DNA of 64,000 nucleotides from positions 1-64,000 of the forward strand of contig CAZHNZ010000002.1 of the NCBI GenBank assembly GCA_964534355.1, given 5' to 3'. The notes below the pieces were generated by a model. It did not search any database, was not told the DNA's origin, and saw only the letters and a list, made by a program, of their open reading frames with translations. The position numbers and the translations under genes were made by a program. Positions 16,388 to 25,399 of the stretch are shown one piece after another. Positions within the stretch are counted from its first letter, which is position 1, and every line of letters begins with the position of its first letter. Origin of the DNA: CAXXIC01 sp964534355. Its GTDB lineage: Bacteria; Bacteroidota; Bacteroidia; Bacteroidales; UBA7332.

Positions 16388-17383
16388 ATGCAATTATTTG
16401 AAAGTTACGACCGTCGTATAGGCAAAGTCAATGCGGCTCTCAATACATACGGTATCAAAGATATCGACGAAGCCAAAGCTATTTGCGCGGCTAAGGGCAT
16501 CGACCCTTACAAAATCTGCGAAGACATCCAGAACATCGCATTCGAAAACGCTAAATGGGCTTACGTAGTAGGTGCTGCTATCGCAATCAAAAAAGGTTGC
16601 ACTACTGCTGCTGACGCTGCTGAGGCAATCGGTATCGGTTTGCAGGCATTCTGTATTCCCGGTTCTGTAGCCGAAGATCGCAAAGTAGGTATCGGACACG
16701 GTAATCTGGCAGCGATGTTGCTTCGCAACGAAACTAAATGTTTCGCTTTCCTGGCTGGTCACGAGTCGTTTGCTGCTGCTGAAGGCGCAATCGGTATCGC
16801 TCAGTCTGCCAACAAAGTTCGTCAGGAGCCGCTTCGCGTTATCCTGAACGGATTGGGTAAAGATGCTGCGATGATCATTTCTCGTATCAATGGTTTTACT
16901 TATGTTCAAACTGACTTCGATTACGCTACAGGCGAATTGAACGTGGTTAAAACAAAAGCATATTCTGATGGACCCCGTGCTGCTGTAAAATGTTACGGAG
17001 CTGATGATGTGCGCGAAGGTGTTGCTATCATGCGTGCAGAAGGTGTTGATGTATCTATCACAGGTAACTCAACCAACCCTACCCGCTTCCAGCACCCGGT
17101 AGCAGGTACTTACAAAAAAGAGTGCATGGAATTAGGTAAAAAGTATTTCTCTGTAGCATCAGGTGGTGGTACAGGTCGTACTCTTCACCCAGATAACATG
17201 GCTGCCGGTCCTGCTTCTTACGGTATGACAGACACTATGGGTCGTATGCACGGTGATGCTCAGTTCGCAGGTTCTTCTTCAGTTCCCGCTCACGTGGAAA
17301 TGATGGGATTCCTGGGTATGGGTAACAACCCGATGGTGGGTGCAACTGTACAGGTTGCTGTTGCTATCGAAATGGCGAAATAA
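16388..17383 (+). CDS. GGGtGRT family protein
   Basis: The 331-residue protein contains the motif that names the family, ASGGGTGRTLHPDN, with GGGTGRT at residues 259-265. Other Gly/Ala-rich segments include VGAAIAIKKGCTTAADAAEAIGIG and GIGHGNLAAML. The family is widespread in anaerobes and usually sits beside an IscU-like gene, as here; its biochemical role is not established to my knowledge. No signal peptide or membrane segment is seen. Codons are strongly biased to GGT, CGT, GCT and ATC, as in the partner gene, suggesting an abundant cytoplasmic protein. A good terminator follows. The family call is secure; a role in Fe-S or redox metabolism is inference from context. Confidence 0.93.
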   Translation: MQLFESYDRRIGKVNAALNTYGIKDIDEAKAICAAKGIDPYKICEDIQNIAFENAKWAYVVGAAIAIKKGCTTAADAAEAIGIGLQAFCIPGSVAEDRKVGIGHGNLAAMLLRNETKCFAFLAGHESFAAAEGAIGIAQSANKVRQEPLRVILNGLGKDAAMIISRINGFTYVQTDFDYATGELNVVKTKAYSDGPRAAVKCYGADDVREGVAIMRAEGVDVSITGNSTNPTRFQHPVAGTYKKECMELGKKYFSVASGGGTGRTLHPDNMAAGPASYGMTDTMGRMHGDAQFAGSSSVPAHVEMMGFLGMGNNPMVGATVQVAVAIEMAK

Positions 17384-17403
17384 TTAATTTTCCCGAACTC
17401 ATA

Positions 17404-17437
17404 GAGAGGTTGTTCCTTCCGGAGCAGCCTCTTTTTG
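17404..17437 (+). terminator. Intrinsic terminator after the GGGtGRT gene
   Basis: Stem AGAGG (17405-17409) pairs with CCTCT (17428-17432), with an inner TCC/GGA pair, and a T-run (17432-17436) follows. It lies 20 bases past the GGGtGRT stop. Confidence 0.8.
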
Positions 17438-17555
17438 TTTTAAAAATAGTTATTCAACCCTCTTTTTTCGCATTCATCCGGTTTTATTTCTGCTGTTTGC
17501 TGCTAAATTCTGACCTTTGCAGTATAAATTTTGTTTAAAGTAAAAAGATAAAAGT

Positions 17556-19898
17556 ATGATTTTCAAAAAAACAGTTCTGATTTTTCTATTATTCTCATAT
17601 ATTCAGGGGATAATGGCTGTAGAAACAGCAGAAAAAATCTCATTAAGCGGGTATGTTAAAGACGCTTCCAACGGTGAAGCTCTTATTGGAGCTACAGTTT
17701 ACATCAAAGAGCTCAAAAAAGGCACTATCACCAACAACTACGGGTTCTATTCCATCAATCTGCCGAAAGGGACATTTACCATCGAGTGCACTTATGTCGG
17801 ATACAAGAATACAACCACAACTGTTATCATCAACGGGGTTCAGACCCGCAATATCGACCTTGCTCCCGGTTCAAAAGAACTGTCTGAGGTTGTGGTTAGA
17901 TCCAGACGGAAAGATGCAAATGTGAGCAACAATAACATGAGCGCGCAAAAACTCGAAATCACATCTATACGCAAAATTCCGGCATTGATGGGCGAAGTCG
18001 ATTTAATCAAAGCGATTCAGTTATTGCCGGGGGTTGTTTCCGCCGGTGAAGGTACTTCAAGTTTTAGTGTACGGGGCGGTGGCATCGATCAAAATCTGAT
18101 TGTGCTCGACGAAGCTACTGTGTACAATGCATCTCACCTGATGGGATTCTTCTCGGTTTTCAACAACGATGCCATAAAAAACCTGACTCTTTACAAAGGC
18201 GACATTCCGGCCACGCACGACGGACGTTTGGCTTCACTTCTCGAAGTTCACATGAAAGATGGAAACTCAAAGAAATTTGCAGGTAGCGGTGGGATTGGTA
18301 CAATATCGAGCCGTCTGACTCTGGAAGGACCAATTGGTTCAGACAAAACAACCTTTGTAGTTTCGGGCAGAAGAACCTATGCAGATATGTTTCTGAAAAT
18401 GTCATCGGACGAAAAAATCAGAGACAACAGACTCTATTTTTACGATTTAAACGCAAAACTGACTCACCGGATAAATGACAATAATAAAATATTTGTTTCG
18501 GCATATATGGGTCAGGATGTTTTCAAAAACAAAATGGCTGGTTTTGATTTTGGAAATACTACGCTTACAACCCGCTGGAATCACCTGTTTTCCAAATGCT
18601 TATTCAGCAACTTCACCTTCAATTATACGCGATACAACTACGGACTGGCTTCAAGCATTAGCGACGAAAGCAATTTCGATTGGAAATATAAGATGAATGA
18701 TATTGGACTGAAAGCCGATTTCTCTTACTTTTTTTCACCTGAAAATACACTGAAGTTTGGCTACAACTCAACATTTCATAAACTCAGCCCGGGCACTGTA
18801 ATTTCTTCAGGTGGAGCTACCAGTTACGACAAATATGAGCTACCCGATATAAACGCTCTTAATCAGGCTATTTACCTTTCCGACGATTATAAAATAACAG
18901 ATAAACTATCCGTAAAGGCAGGAATCCGGTTGAATGTTTTCTCAAATGTTGGTTCGGGTACAATCTACAATTACGACAACAACTATGAATCTATCGATTC
19001 CACTGTATATGGCAACGGAAAGTTTATTAAAACATTTTTCCGTCTTTCGCCCAGACTTGGTATTAATTATCGTATAAACAGTATTTCGTCTGTCAAGGCC
19101 AACTACTCGCGCACAAATCAATTTTTGCAAATGGCATCAAATTCCACAGCCGGAACACCATTGGATCTATGGTTTACAGCCAGTCCGAATGTAAAACCAC
19201 AGTTATGCGATCAGTTTGCTGTGGGTTATTTCAGAAATTTCCTTGATAACTCTCTCGAAGCCTCTGTGGAGCTATTTTACAAAGATATGCAAAACACCAT
19301 CGACTTCGAAGATCACGCTCAACTCCTTTTGAATAAGAAACTGGATGGAGAACTGCGCTTCGGTCGGTCAAAGGCCTATGGTGCCGAATTCCTTTTGCAG
19401 AAAAATGAAGGTGATTTGACTGGTTGGATCAGCTATGCCTACTCACATACCGAACGAAAGATTGATGGCATCAACAACAATCAAACATACCTTGCACCAT
19501 ACGACAGACCTCACACAATCTACATTGTTGCCAATTATGCTTTAAATGAAAAAATTTCGCTCGGTGCCAACTTTGTCTACGCCACCGGACAACCCATCAC
19601 CTACCCTGTCGCCCGTATGGAAACAGGTAAAGTTATTATCCCTGTTTATTCCAAACGCAACGAATACAGGATGCCCGATTATCATCGTCTCGATGTGTCA
19701 CTCAACTACGTACCCCGGGGAAAACGCAAACTGCCGTGGAAGGGAGAATGGAACTTCTCCATATACAATGTCTATGCACACAAAAATGCCTGGGCAATAA
19801 ACTTTGTTGGAGACAAAGATGTACCCGGCAGAACCAAGGCAGAGATGACCTACCTTTTCACCTTTATTCCCTCAGTTACTTACAATATTAAATTCTGA
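17556..19898 (+). CDS. TonB-dependent receptor with CarboxypepD_reg-like domain
   Basis: The 780-residue outer-membrane protein has a signal peptide (MIFKKTVLIFLLFSYIQGIMA), a carboxypeptidase-regulatory-like beta-sandwich (residues ~28-110, LSGYVKDASNGEALIGATVY), a plug domain (~125-240, IQLLPGVVSAGEGTSSFSVRGGG) and a 22-strand-type barrel to the end (SVTYNIKF). It would import a ligand with energy from TonB-ExbBD. It is not SusC-like: the length is lower and the companion is a DUF4249 lipoprotein rather than SusD. The pairing with DUF4249 five bases downstream is common in Bacteroidota. The ligand is unknown. A TAAATTTTG stretch near 17525 may be the -7 element. Confidence 0.93.
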   Translation: MIFKKTVLIFLLFSYIQGIMAVETAEKISLSGYVKDASNGEALIGATVYIKELKKGTITNNYGFYSINLPKGTFTIECTYVGYKNTTTTVIINGVQTRNIDLAPGSKELSEVVVRSRRKDANVSNNNMSAQKLEITSIRKIPALMGEVDLIKAIQLLPGVVSAGEGTSSFSVRGGGIDQNLIVLDEATVYNASHLMGFFSVFNNDAIKNLTLYKGDIPATHDGRLASLLEVHMKDGNSKKFAGSGGIGTISSRLTLEGPIGSDKTTFVVSGRRTYADMFLKMSSDEKIRDNRLYFYDLNAKLTHRINDNNKIFVSAYMGQDVFKNKMAGFDFGNTTLTTRWNHLFSKCLFSNFTFNYTRYNYGLASSISDESNFDWKYKMNDIGLKADFSYFFSPENTLKFGYNSTFHKLSPGTVISSGGATSYDKYELPDINALNQAIYLSDDYKITDKLSVKAGIRLNVFSNVGSGTIYNYDNNYESIDSTVYGNGKFIKTFFRLSPRLGINYRINSISSVKANYSRTNQFLQMASNSTAGTPLDLWFTASPNVKPQLCDQFAVGYFRNFLDNSLEASVELFYKDMQNTIDFEDHAQLLLNKKLDGELRFGRSKAYGAEFLLQKNEGDLTGWISYAYSHTERKIDGINNNQTYLAPYDRPHTIYIVANYALNEKISLGANFVYATGQPITYPVARMETGKVIIPVYSKRNEYRMPDYHRLDVSLNYVPRGKRKLPWKGEWNFSIYNVYAHKNAWAINFVGDKDVPGRTKAEMTYLFTFIPSVTYNIKF

Positions 19899-19903
19899 AA
19901 ACA

Positions 19904-20785
19904 ATGAAGTACATATATTTAGCAACAATTTTCTTTATATCAGCAATGGCATCCTGCACGCAGGAGATAGATATTGATTTAGGCAAAACTGAACCCGAAC
20001 TGGTGGTGGATGGTGCAATTTCTGACGATGCTGCCGCAGATACAATCATGCTGAAAAAGAGCTCGGACTATTTCTACAACAAGCCTGCAGAAATGGTTTC
20101 AAATGCAGTAGTTACGCTTACAGACAGTGAGGGAAACTCCTATTCTATTCAGGAAGATACCCGAAGAAAAGGGTGTTACTTTACACCGACTGTATTTACC
20201 GCTGTTGCCGGAAGACGTTATACTCTGAATATCTCAAATGTGGATATTAACAACGATGGGGTGAAAGAAACGTACACCAGCGAATCTGTTTTGAACAAAG
20301 TTCCCGCTATTGACTCTATGTCTGTAGTAAAGAATAGAATTCTATATCAGGACTCGTGGGCTATACGGATTTCGATGCAGGACCCGGAAAAGACAAAAGA
20401 CTTCTATCTCTTCCGGACTTATATTAATGGTGTTTGCAATTCAGACAGCATTAGCGAATGGGGTGCAACAGACGATCAGTTTTTCAACGGGAAATACCTG
20501 ATAAGCGAGTCTGTTATGTACCTGTTCAGCGAAAAGCCCGACGAAAAAGTGAAGAGTGGTGACACTATCACAATCGAAATGAATAGTATCACCGAAGACT
20601 ATTTATACTATATCTATCAGGTAGTTGACGAATACCGCGGAAGAAATCCGCTTTTTGGCGGACAACCGGCCAATGTCAAAACAAATATAAAACGAACTAT
20701 ACCTACCAGTACGGATGGTAAAGGTGCCCGCGGATTCTTTACCATTTACACCACTGTGCGTAAAAGCTTTGTGTATAAAGAATAA
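19904..20785 (+). CDS. DUF4249 lipoprotein, TonB-receptor partner
   Basis: The 293-residue product has a lipoprotein signal peptide (FFISAMASCTQE; Cys near residue 18) and then ELVVDGAISDDAAADTIML, characteristic of the DUF4249 family. The mature part is rich in beta strands (VVTLTDSEGNSYSI, RYTLNISNVDI). Family members are usually encoded right after a TonB-dependent receptor of the type upstream, and the gap here is five bases, so the two are surely co-transcribed. It is probably a surface or periplasmic accessory to that receptor, but no family function is established. Confidence 0.9.
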   Translation: MKYIYLATIFFISAMASCTQEIDIDLGKTEPELVVDGAISDDAAADTIMLKKSSDYFYNKPAEMVSNAVVTLTDSEGNSYSIQEDTRRKGCYFTPTVFTAVAGRRYTLNISNVDINNDGVKETYTSESVLNKVPAIDSMSVVKNRILYQDSWAIRISMQDPEKTKDFYLFRTYINGVCNSDSISEWGATDDQFFNGKYLISESVMYLFSEKPDEKVKSGDTITIEMNSITEDYLYYIYQVVDEYRGRNPLFGGQPANVKTNIKRTIPTSTDGKGARGFFTIYTTVRKSFVYKE

Positions 20786-20921
20786 TTCGTTTCGTATAAT
20801 CCGGATCTCAGAATAAACGACCTCTTAATCCTACCAAATTGATCTAATACAAATCCACTAATTTCGTAGAATAGCATTGAGTTCAAATCATATAATCAAC
20901 AGATTATTAACCTATTAAACA

Positions 20922-20959
20922 AAACCCTTATCGCGAACGAAGGTTTGCTATAAGGGTTT
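20922..20959. terminator. Hairpin between DUF4249 and gldFG genes
   Basis: A perfect 10-bp stem, AAACCCTTAT (20922-20931) with ATAAGGGTTT (20950-20959), and an 18-base loop. The T-rich tail on the plus strand is imperfect (TATCTATTTTC), so it may be a weak bidirectional terminator for the two converging units. The rest of the 253-bp gap shows nothing. Confidence 0.5.
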
Positions 20960-21038
20960 ATCTATTTTCAATAATATCTAGAATTAAATCAATTAGCCAA
21001 TATTGTATCAACCAAACGAAAACAAACTGAAACAACAT

Positions 21039-23432
21039 CTAAAAATGCGAATATCTTCGTTTGCGAATATAGTAGGTTAATAAAATAAAAACAGAAAGCA
21101 AGACTAATGGTAGAATCACAACTGTAATCTGAATAATTATCAGATAATCTGATAATATCTTACTATCCATCAACCTTAGAATAAATTGACGAGATCCAAG
21201 TATAATTTTCAACTGATCATCAGCAAGATACTGTACAACATTGACTACAAAATCAGGATTACCAAACTGAACATTCATAAACGGCACGTAGCCCAATGGT
21301 ACAGGAAGGACACCCGATGGTGAGTTTCTTAGCTCATTCCGAATAATTGAAGATGATGCGGCTATGACCATTTTAGTCGGCTCACTTTCAGTTCTTAAAG
21401 TTTGACCAGAAAGTCCATCCGGAATAAACCGGTTTCGGTATAGCGATGAAAAAGTGCCCTCAAGCAATAATGCAACTGGCGTACTACCCTGATTAAAATA
21501 ATCGTCAGAAAGCTGAGCCATTACCGATTTATATGACACTAAATGAGGCAATCCAACCTGGCGTGTATGAGAAGACGTAGCCAGCAATACCTCTTTGTGA
21601 ACTGCCGAATTTTCACCAACAACGTCCATTGAAGACGAATAATCTGCCTTAACCAATGAAGAATGTTGTGTAATCAGGTGGCGTGGAGATGGAATAAGTG
21701 TTGGAGCATATATCCACGGAATAGGATATGCCTCTTCCATCCCTTTTTTACTCTTCATCGGAATTGAAATACATTGCGCGTCCTGTATGAGAACCGGATT
21801 TATTCGAACACCGTATCCAAAAAACATATCCGTCAAATTTAAATCCGAGTAAAAGGCGGTCGATTGACCTTTGTTTTCAAGATCTTCATGAGAAATATTA
21901 GCACCATCTACCAGCCAAAAGATGCGCCCTCCACCCATCAAATACTGGTCAAGAACAAACTTATCCGTTTCGGAAAATGCACTCTTTGGACCTGCAATTA
22001 TTAACACCTTATATGGCGAAAGTATAGCCGGATTATTCCCGATAACGCCCCTGTCTATTCGATATGATTTACCCAGTTTATCCAGGACATCGACCATATT
22101 CACATCCGGCAATTCTCCATGACCTTCAAGAAATGCTATCTGCACCGGATTTTGTCGGGTTAATGCCCTCAATCCATCAGCCAAACTCATTTCCAAAGAT
22201 TCCAAAGATGCATTAAGACTCTCCTGACTAGTTTTTCCGGGAACCTTTTTCAACATCGAGAAACGAAGTGTGTCTTTGCCGACTATCATTTCCACCCACG
22301 GAAACAGTAATTTTTGAGTCGTCTTTCCGGTTCTGTCCGTTTCATTTACCGATACTGGTTCCATTCCTTTAGCAATCATTTGCCTGAAATGAGACTCTCG
22401 TTCACCTTCATTTTGAGCATCCGACGGATTTATATATTGATAATTCAAATCGACATCCGATATTGTCCGGCATTCATCAATAAGCTCGCCTACACCATTT
22501 CTAAGTCTGGAAAAACCAATATTTAAATCACCGGCCAAATAAATTTTAATTTCAACATTTGATTTTAAGTTTGTCAAAACCGATTTGGTATATTCCGAAA
22601 TTGTATAACGTTTCTCTTCTGTTAGATCTGCTCTGAAATAGAAGAACATACTCAACAATGCAATAAAACCAAAAGCCGAAACAGAGTAAAGATACGCTTT
22701 CGTGAAGAATTTTTTGCCAATGTATTGAGCAGTTAGTATTAAAAAAAATCCTGTGATAAAGATAAAATAGACCATATCCCCTGAGTCAATCACCCCACGT
22801 TGAAATGATCGATACCGAGAACTAAGGCTAAAGAAATCTGTAACATTTTGCAAAAAGGACAATGAACTTATTCCACCCAAAAGCTCAAATCCATATGTAA
22901 CAAATAAATTTACAAACAATGCAATCAAAAATGCAACAATCTGATTTGGGGAAATTGCTGATGCAAAAACACCAATAACAACATACGCAGAAGTAAGTAA
23001 CAACAAACCCAGATACGAAGCTATTAACACTCCAATATCCAGATTACCAGAAGGGTAACCACATCTGGATAAAACCACAGGATGAACAAACGTTAGAACC
23101 ACAAATATTAGCAAAAAAAATTGAATTGACAAATATTTTGCAAAAACAATCTTGATTGATGATATTGGCCTGATACAAATCATATCCCATGTCCCTTGTC
23201 TTTTTTCATCTGTAAAAGACCTCATCGAAATCAAAGGAATGAAAAAAAGCATCAATAATGACAAGAGATGAAAAATTGGGTTTGTCACCACTAATCCACC
23301 ATCAACCAGATTATATTCACCCGGAATTATCCATAAAAAGAGTGCCAAAACAGTGGTAAACAATCCAACCACTACAAATGCAACTGCAGAACTAAACAAT
23401 GCATAAAAATCCTTTCGAAACAATGATAACAT
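21039..23432 (-). CDS. GldF-GldG fusion: gliding-type ABC transporter permease plus auxiliary domain
   Basis: Residues 1-240 are an ABC-2-type permease with about six membrane helices and the GldF-like stretch SMRSFTDEKRQGTWD. Residues ~246-266 form another helix, and from ~268 (RADLTEEKRYTISEYT) the chain is GldG-like, a large periplasmic domain of the ABC_transp_aux type (YKVLIIAGPKSAFSETDKF), with a final membrane helix and a basic tail. In Flavobacterium, GldF (~240 residues) and GldG (~560) are separate; their sum matches the 797 residues here. GldA, the ATPase, is not in the window. A -7 element, TAACTTTG, is on the minus strand at 23471-23464. In non-gliding relatives the transporter's substrate is unknown. 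Confidence 0.85.
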   Translation of the reverse strand: MLSLFRKDFYALFSSAVAFVVVGLFTTVLALFLWIIPGEYNLVDGGLVVTNPIFHLLSLLMLFFIPLISMRSFTDEKRQGTWDMICIRPISSIKIVFAKYLSIQFFLLIFVVLTFVHPVVLSRCGYPSGNLDIGVLIASYLGLLLLTSAYVVIGVFASAISPNQIVAFLIALFVNLFVTYGFELLGGISSLSFLQNVTDFFSLSSRYRSFQRGVIDSGDMVYFIFITGFFLILTAQYIGKKFFTKAYLYSVSAFGFIALLSMFFYFRADLTEEKRYTISEYTKSVLTNLKSNVEIKIYLAGDLNIGFSRLRNGVGELIDECRTISDVDLNYQYINPSDAQNEGERESHFRQMIAKGMEPVSVNETDRTGKTTQKLLFPWVEMIVGKDTLRFSMLKKVPGKTSQESLNASLESLEMSLADGLRALTRQNPVQIAFLEGHGELPDVNMVDVLDKLGKSYRIDRGVIGNNPAILSPYKVLIIAGPKSAFSETDKFVLDQYLMGGGRIFWLVDGANISHEDLENKGQSTAFYSDLNLTDMFFGYGVRINPVLIQDAQCISIPMKSKKGMEEAYPIPWIYAPTLIPSPRHLITQHSSLVKADYSSSMDVVGENSAVHKEVLLATSSHTRQVGLPHLVSYKSVMAQLSDDYFNQGSTPVALLLEGTFSSLYRNRFIPDGLSGQTLRTESEPTKMVIAASSSIIRNELRNSPSGVLPVPLGYVPFMNVQFGNPDFVVNVVQYLADDQLKIILGSRQFILRLMDSKILSDYLIIIQITVVILPLVLLSVFILLTYYIRKRRYSHF

Positions 23433-23498
23433 AGCTACAAATAATTTTCTTAAAAACGAGTGGCAAAGTTATATGAAAAAAAGAGATACAAAAACAAA

Positions 23499-23527
23499 AA
23501 TGCCGAAAGAGTTTATCCTTCGGCATT
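23499..23527 (-). terminator. Intrinsic terminator after the SPOR lipoprotein gene
   Basis: A 9-bp stem, AATGCCGAA (23499-23507) with TTCGGCATT (23519-23527), is followed on the minus strand by the T-rich run TTTTTGTTTTTG. It starts 20 bases past the stop of the SPOR gene. Confidence 0.85.
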
Positions 23528-23547
23528 ATATATTAAATTAATAAATA

Positions 23548-24063
23548 TTAGTTTTGGCGTTCCAACAACCATATATCATCAAAACGAGGAGAGTATTTAG
23601 CTTTGATGCGATCTCTTTCTGCCGCTGCCTCATCTTTTGTATCAAAACTAGCTACAATAACGCGATACATTTGTTTTTCATTTTGAGCCAGAATAACACG
23701 ATATCCATCTTTTTCCATATTTTCTTTCAATGACAATGCGTTCGATTGATTCATAAAACTACCAATAACCACACTAAACAATTTAAGACCTGATGCATCA
23801 CTCGATGTCACTCCTGTAATTCTTTCTTTTTGCACACGTCCTTCTGTTGGTGCTACTGCTGGTTTTTCAACTGGCTGTACTACCACTGTGGGTTGCTCAG
23901 CCTCTTCTGTTTTCACTTCGGTGACCACTGCCTCTTTTTCACGTGCTTTTTCATAAGCAGTTTTATAAGCACTCTCTTTGGGTTTGAATATCTTCTTAAT
24001 GGTTGTACATGACGTTGCCGATAAAGCTATAGCAACAATAGAGAGAAAAATAAGTCGTTTCAT
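23548..24063 (-). CDS. SPOR-domain lipoprotein
   Basis: The 171-residue product has a lipoprotein signal (IVAIALSATSCTTIKK; Cys ~19), a Lys/Glu/Val/Pro-rich linker (VVTEVKTEEAEQPTVVVQ) and a C-terminal SPOR domain of about 75 residues (LFSVVIGSFMNQSNALSLKENM ... YRVIVASFDTKDEAAAERDRI). SPOR domains bind glycan strands denuded of peptide stems, usually at the division septum, so this protein probably localises to the septum. It is monocistronic, with its own terminator and a TACATTTG -7-like element on the minus strand at 24138-24131. Confidence 0.9.
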   Translation of the reverse strand: MKRLIFLSIVAIALSATSCTTIKKIFKPKESAYKTAYEKAREKEAVVTEVKTEEAEQPTVVVQPVEKPAVAPTEGRVQKERITGVTSSDASGLKLFSVVIGSFMNQSNALSLKENMEKDGYRVILAQNEKQMYRVIVASFDTKDEAAAERDRIKAKYSPRFDDIWLLERQN

Positions 24064-24219
24064 GAGTTCTATTTGTTTTATTAAGGGGACAATCTGCTTC
24101 TTTTATTTAACATCTCAATTAATGAGCTTGCAAATGTATAAAAAAATGCCCATTTCTTTGTATGATTTTCCATATAAATGCCCGCTTAAAATTCAAAAAA
24201 AACATTTATTAAATATTTA

Positions 24220-25347
24220 TCAAAGAGTTCCCTTTGTGCTTGGTAGCTCATAGTTGAAAATATCTCTTTTAATCGACATTTTCAGCGCACGGGCCAATGC
24301 TTTGAAGATCCCCTCTATTTTGTGGTGTTCATTTTCACCTTCTGCCCTGATATTCAGATTCATTCGGGCAGCATCACTTAGCGATTTGAAAAAATGAAGA
24401 AACATTTCAGTCGGCATATCCCCTATCTTCTCCCGCTTAAACCCGGCATCCCATACCAACCAGGGGCGACCACCAAAATCAAGCGCCACACTGCACAAAG
24501 AATCATCCATGGGCAAACTATACCCATATCTTTCTATACCCCGTTTACTGCCCAAAGCCTGATAAAGAGCCTCTCCCAATGCCAAAGCGGTATCCTCAAT
24601 TGTGTGATGCTCATCCACCTCTAAATCACCCTTTACATGAATGGTCAGGTCGATACCGGAATGCTTACCTATCTGATCCAACATGTGATTAAAAAAACCA
24701 AGTCCGGTTTCAATATCACAATCTCCTTTTCCGTCCAGATTCAATTCTACCCGTATATCGGTCTCCTTTGTTGTTCGTTGCACTGTTGCCCGTCGCTCAC
24801 CAGCAAACAAAAATTCAGTAATTACATCCCAATCAGTAGATATTAATGCACAGACATCATTTAGATTATTCTCTGTCAACAACGGTAATGCAACTGATTC
24901 CTCCTGCATAAATATAGCGCGACAACCCAGATTTTGCGCCAACATAACATCTGTAATGCGATCGCCAATAACAAAGCTTTCAGCCAAATTATATTCTCCC
25001 CCCATATATTGGGTCAGCATACCGGTTCCCGGCTTTCGGGTCGGAATATTTTCGTGTGGAAATGTTTTATCAATAAATATATTATCAAAAACAATACCCT
25101 CATTTTCAAATGCTTTCAACATCATATTCTGTGCCGGCCAAAAGGTATGCTCCGGGAAAGAATCTGTGCCAAGGCCATCCTGATTGGTTACAATCACCAA
25201 TTCGAAATCCAGTTTCTTTCGAATAAAATGTAAATTACGAAAAACCTTCGGATAAAACTCCAACTTCTCTAACCTATCCAACTGATAATCAACAGGTGGC
25301 TCAATCACCAATGTTCCATCTCTGTCGATAAAAAGCACTTTCTTCAT
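24220..25347 (-). CDS. hisB: Bifunctional histidinol-phosphatase / imidazoleglycerol-phosphate dehydratase
   Basis: The 375-residue enzyme combines an N-terminal HAD phosphatase (FIDRDGTLVIEPP; Zn-loop region near ENIPTRKPG) with a C-terminal IGPD domain (GLGFFNHMLDQIGKHSG, DEHHTIEDTALALGEAL, EGENEHHKIEGIFKALARAL) whose HHxxE motifs bind manganese. It carries out two steps of histidine synthesis: dehydration of imidazoleglycerol phosphate and dephosphorylation of histidinol phosphate. No other his gene is in the window. It lies 52 bases downstream of the polyferredoxin gene on the same strand and may be read from it. Confidence 0.96.
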   Translation of the reverse strand: MKKVLFIDRDGTLVIEPPVDYQLDRLEKLEFYPKVFRNLHFIRKKLDFELVIVTNQDGLGTDSFPEHTFWPAQNMMLKAFENEGIVFDNIFIDKTFPHENIPTRKPGTGMLTQYMGGEYNLAESFVIGDRITDVMLAQNLGCRAIFMQEESVALPLLTENNLNDVCALISTDWDVITEFLFAGERRATVQRTTKETDIRVELNLDGKGDCDIETGLGFFNHMLDQIGKHSGIDLTIHVKGDLEVDEHHTIEDTALALGEALYQALGSKRGIERYGYSLPMDDSLCSVALDFGGRPWLVWDAGFKREKIGDMPTEMFLHFFKSLSDAARMNLNIRAEGENEHHKIEGIFKALARALKMSIKRDIFNYELPSTKGTL

Positions 25348-25399
25348 TCTATTTTAGTTAATTTATTATTCTACTATTGATTACAAAAAATGACTTGAA

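Noticed and set aside
17556..20785. SusC/SusD glycan-uptake pair
   Set aside because: The receptor is shorter than SusC and the partner is DUF4249, not SusD; no glycoside hydrolases are near.
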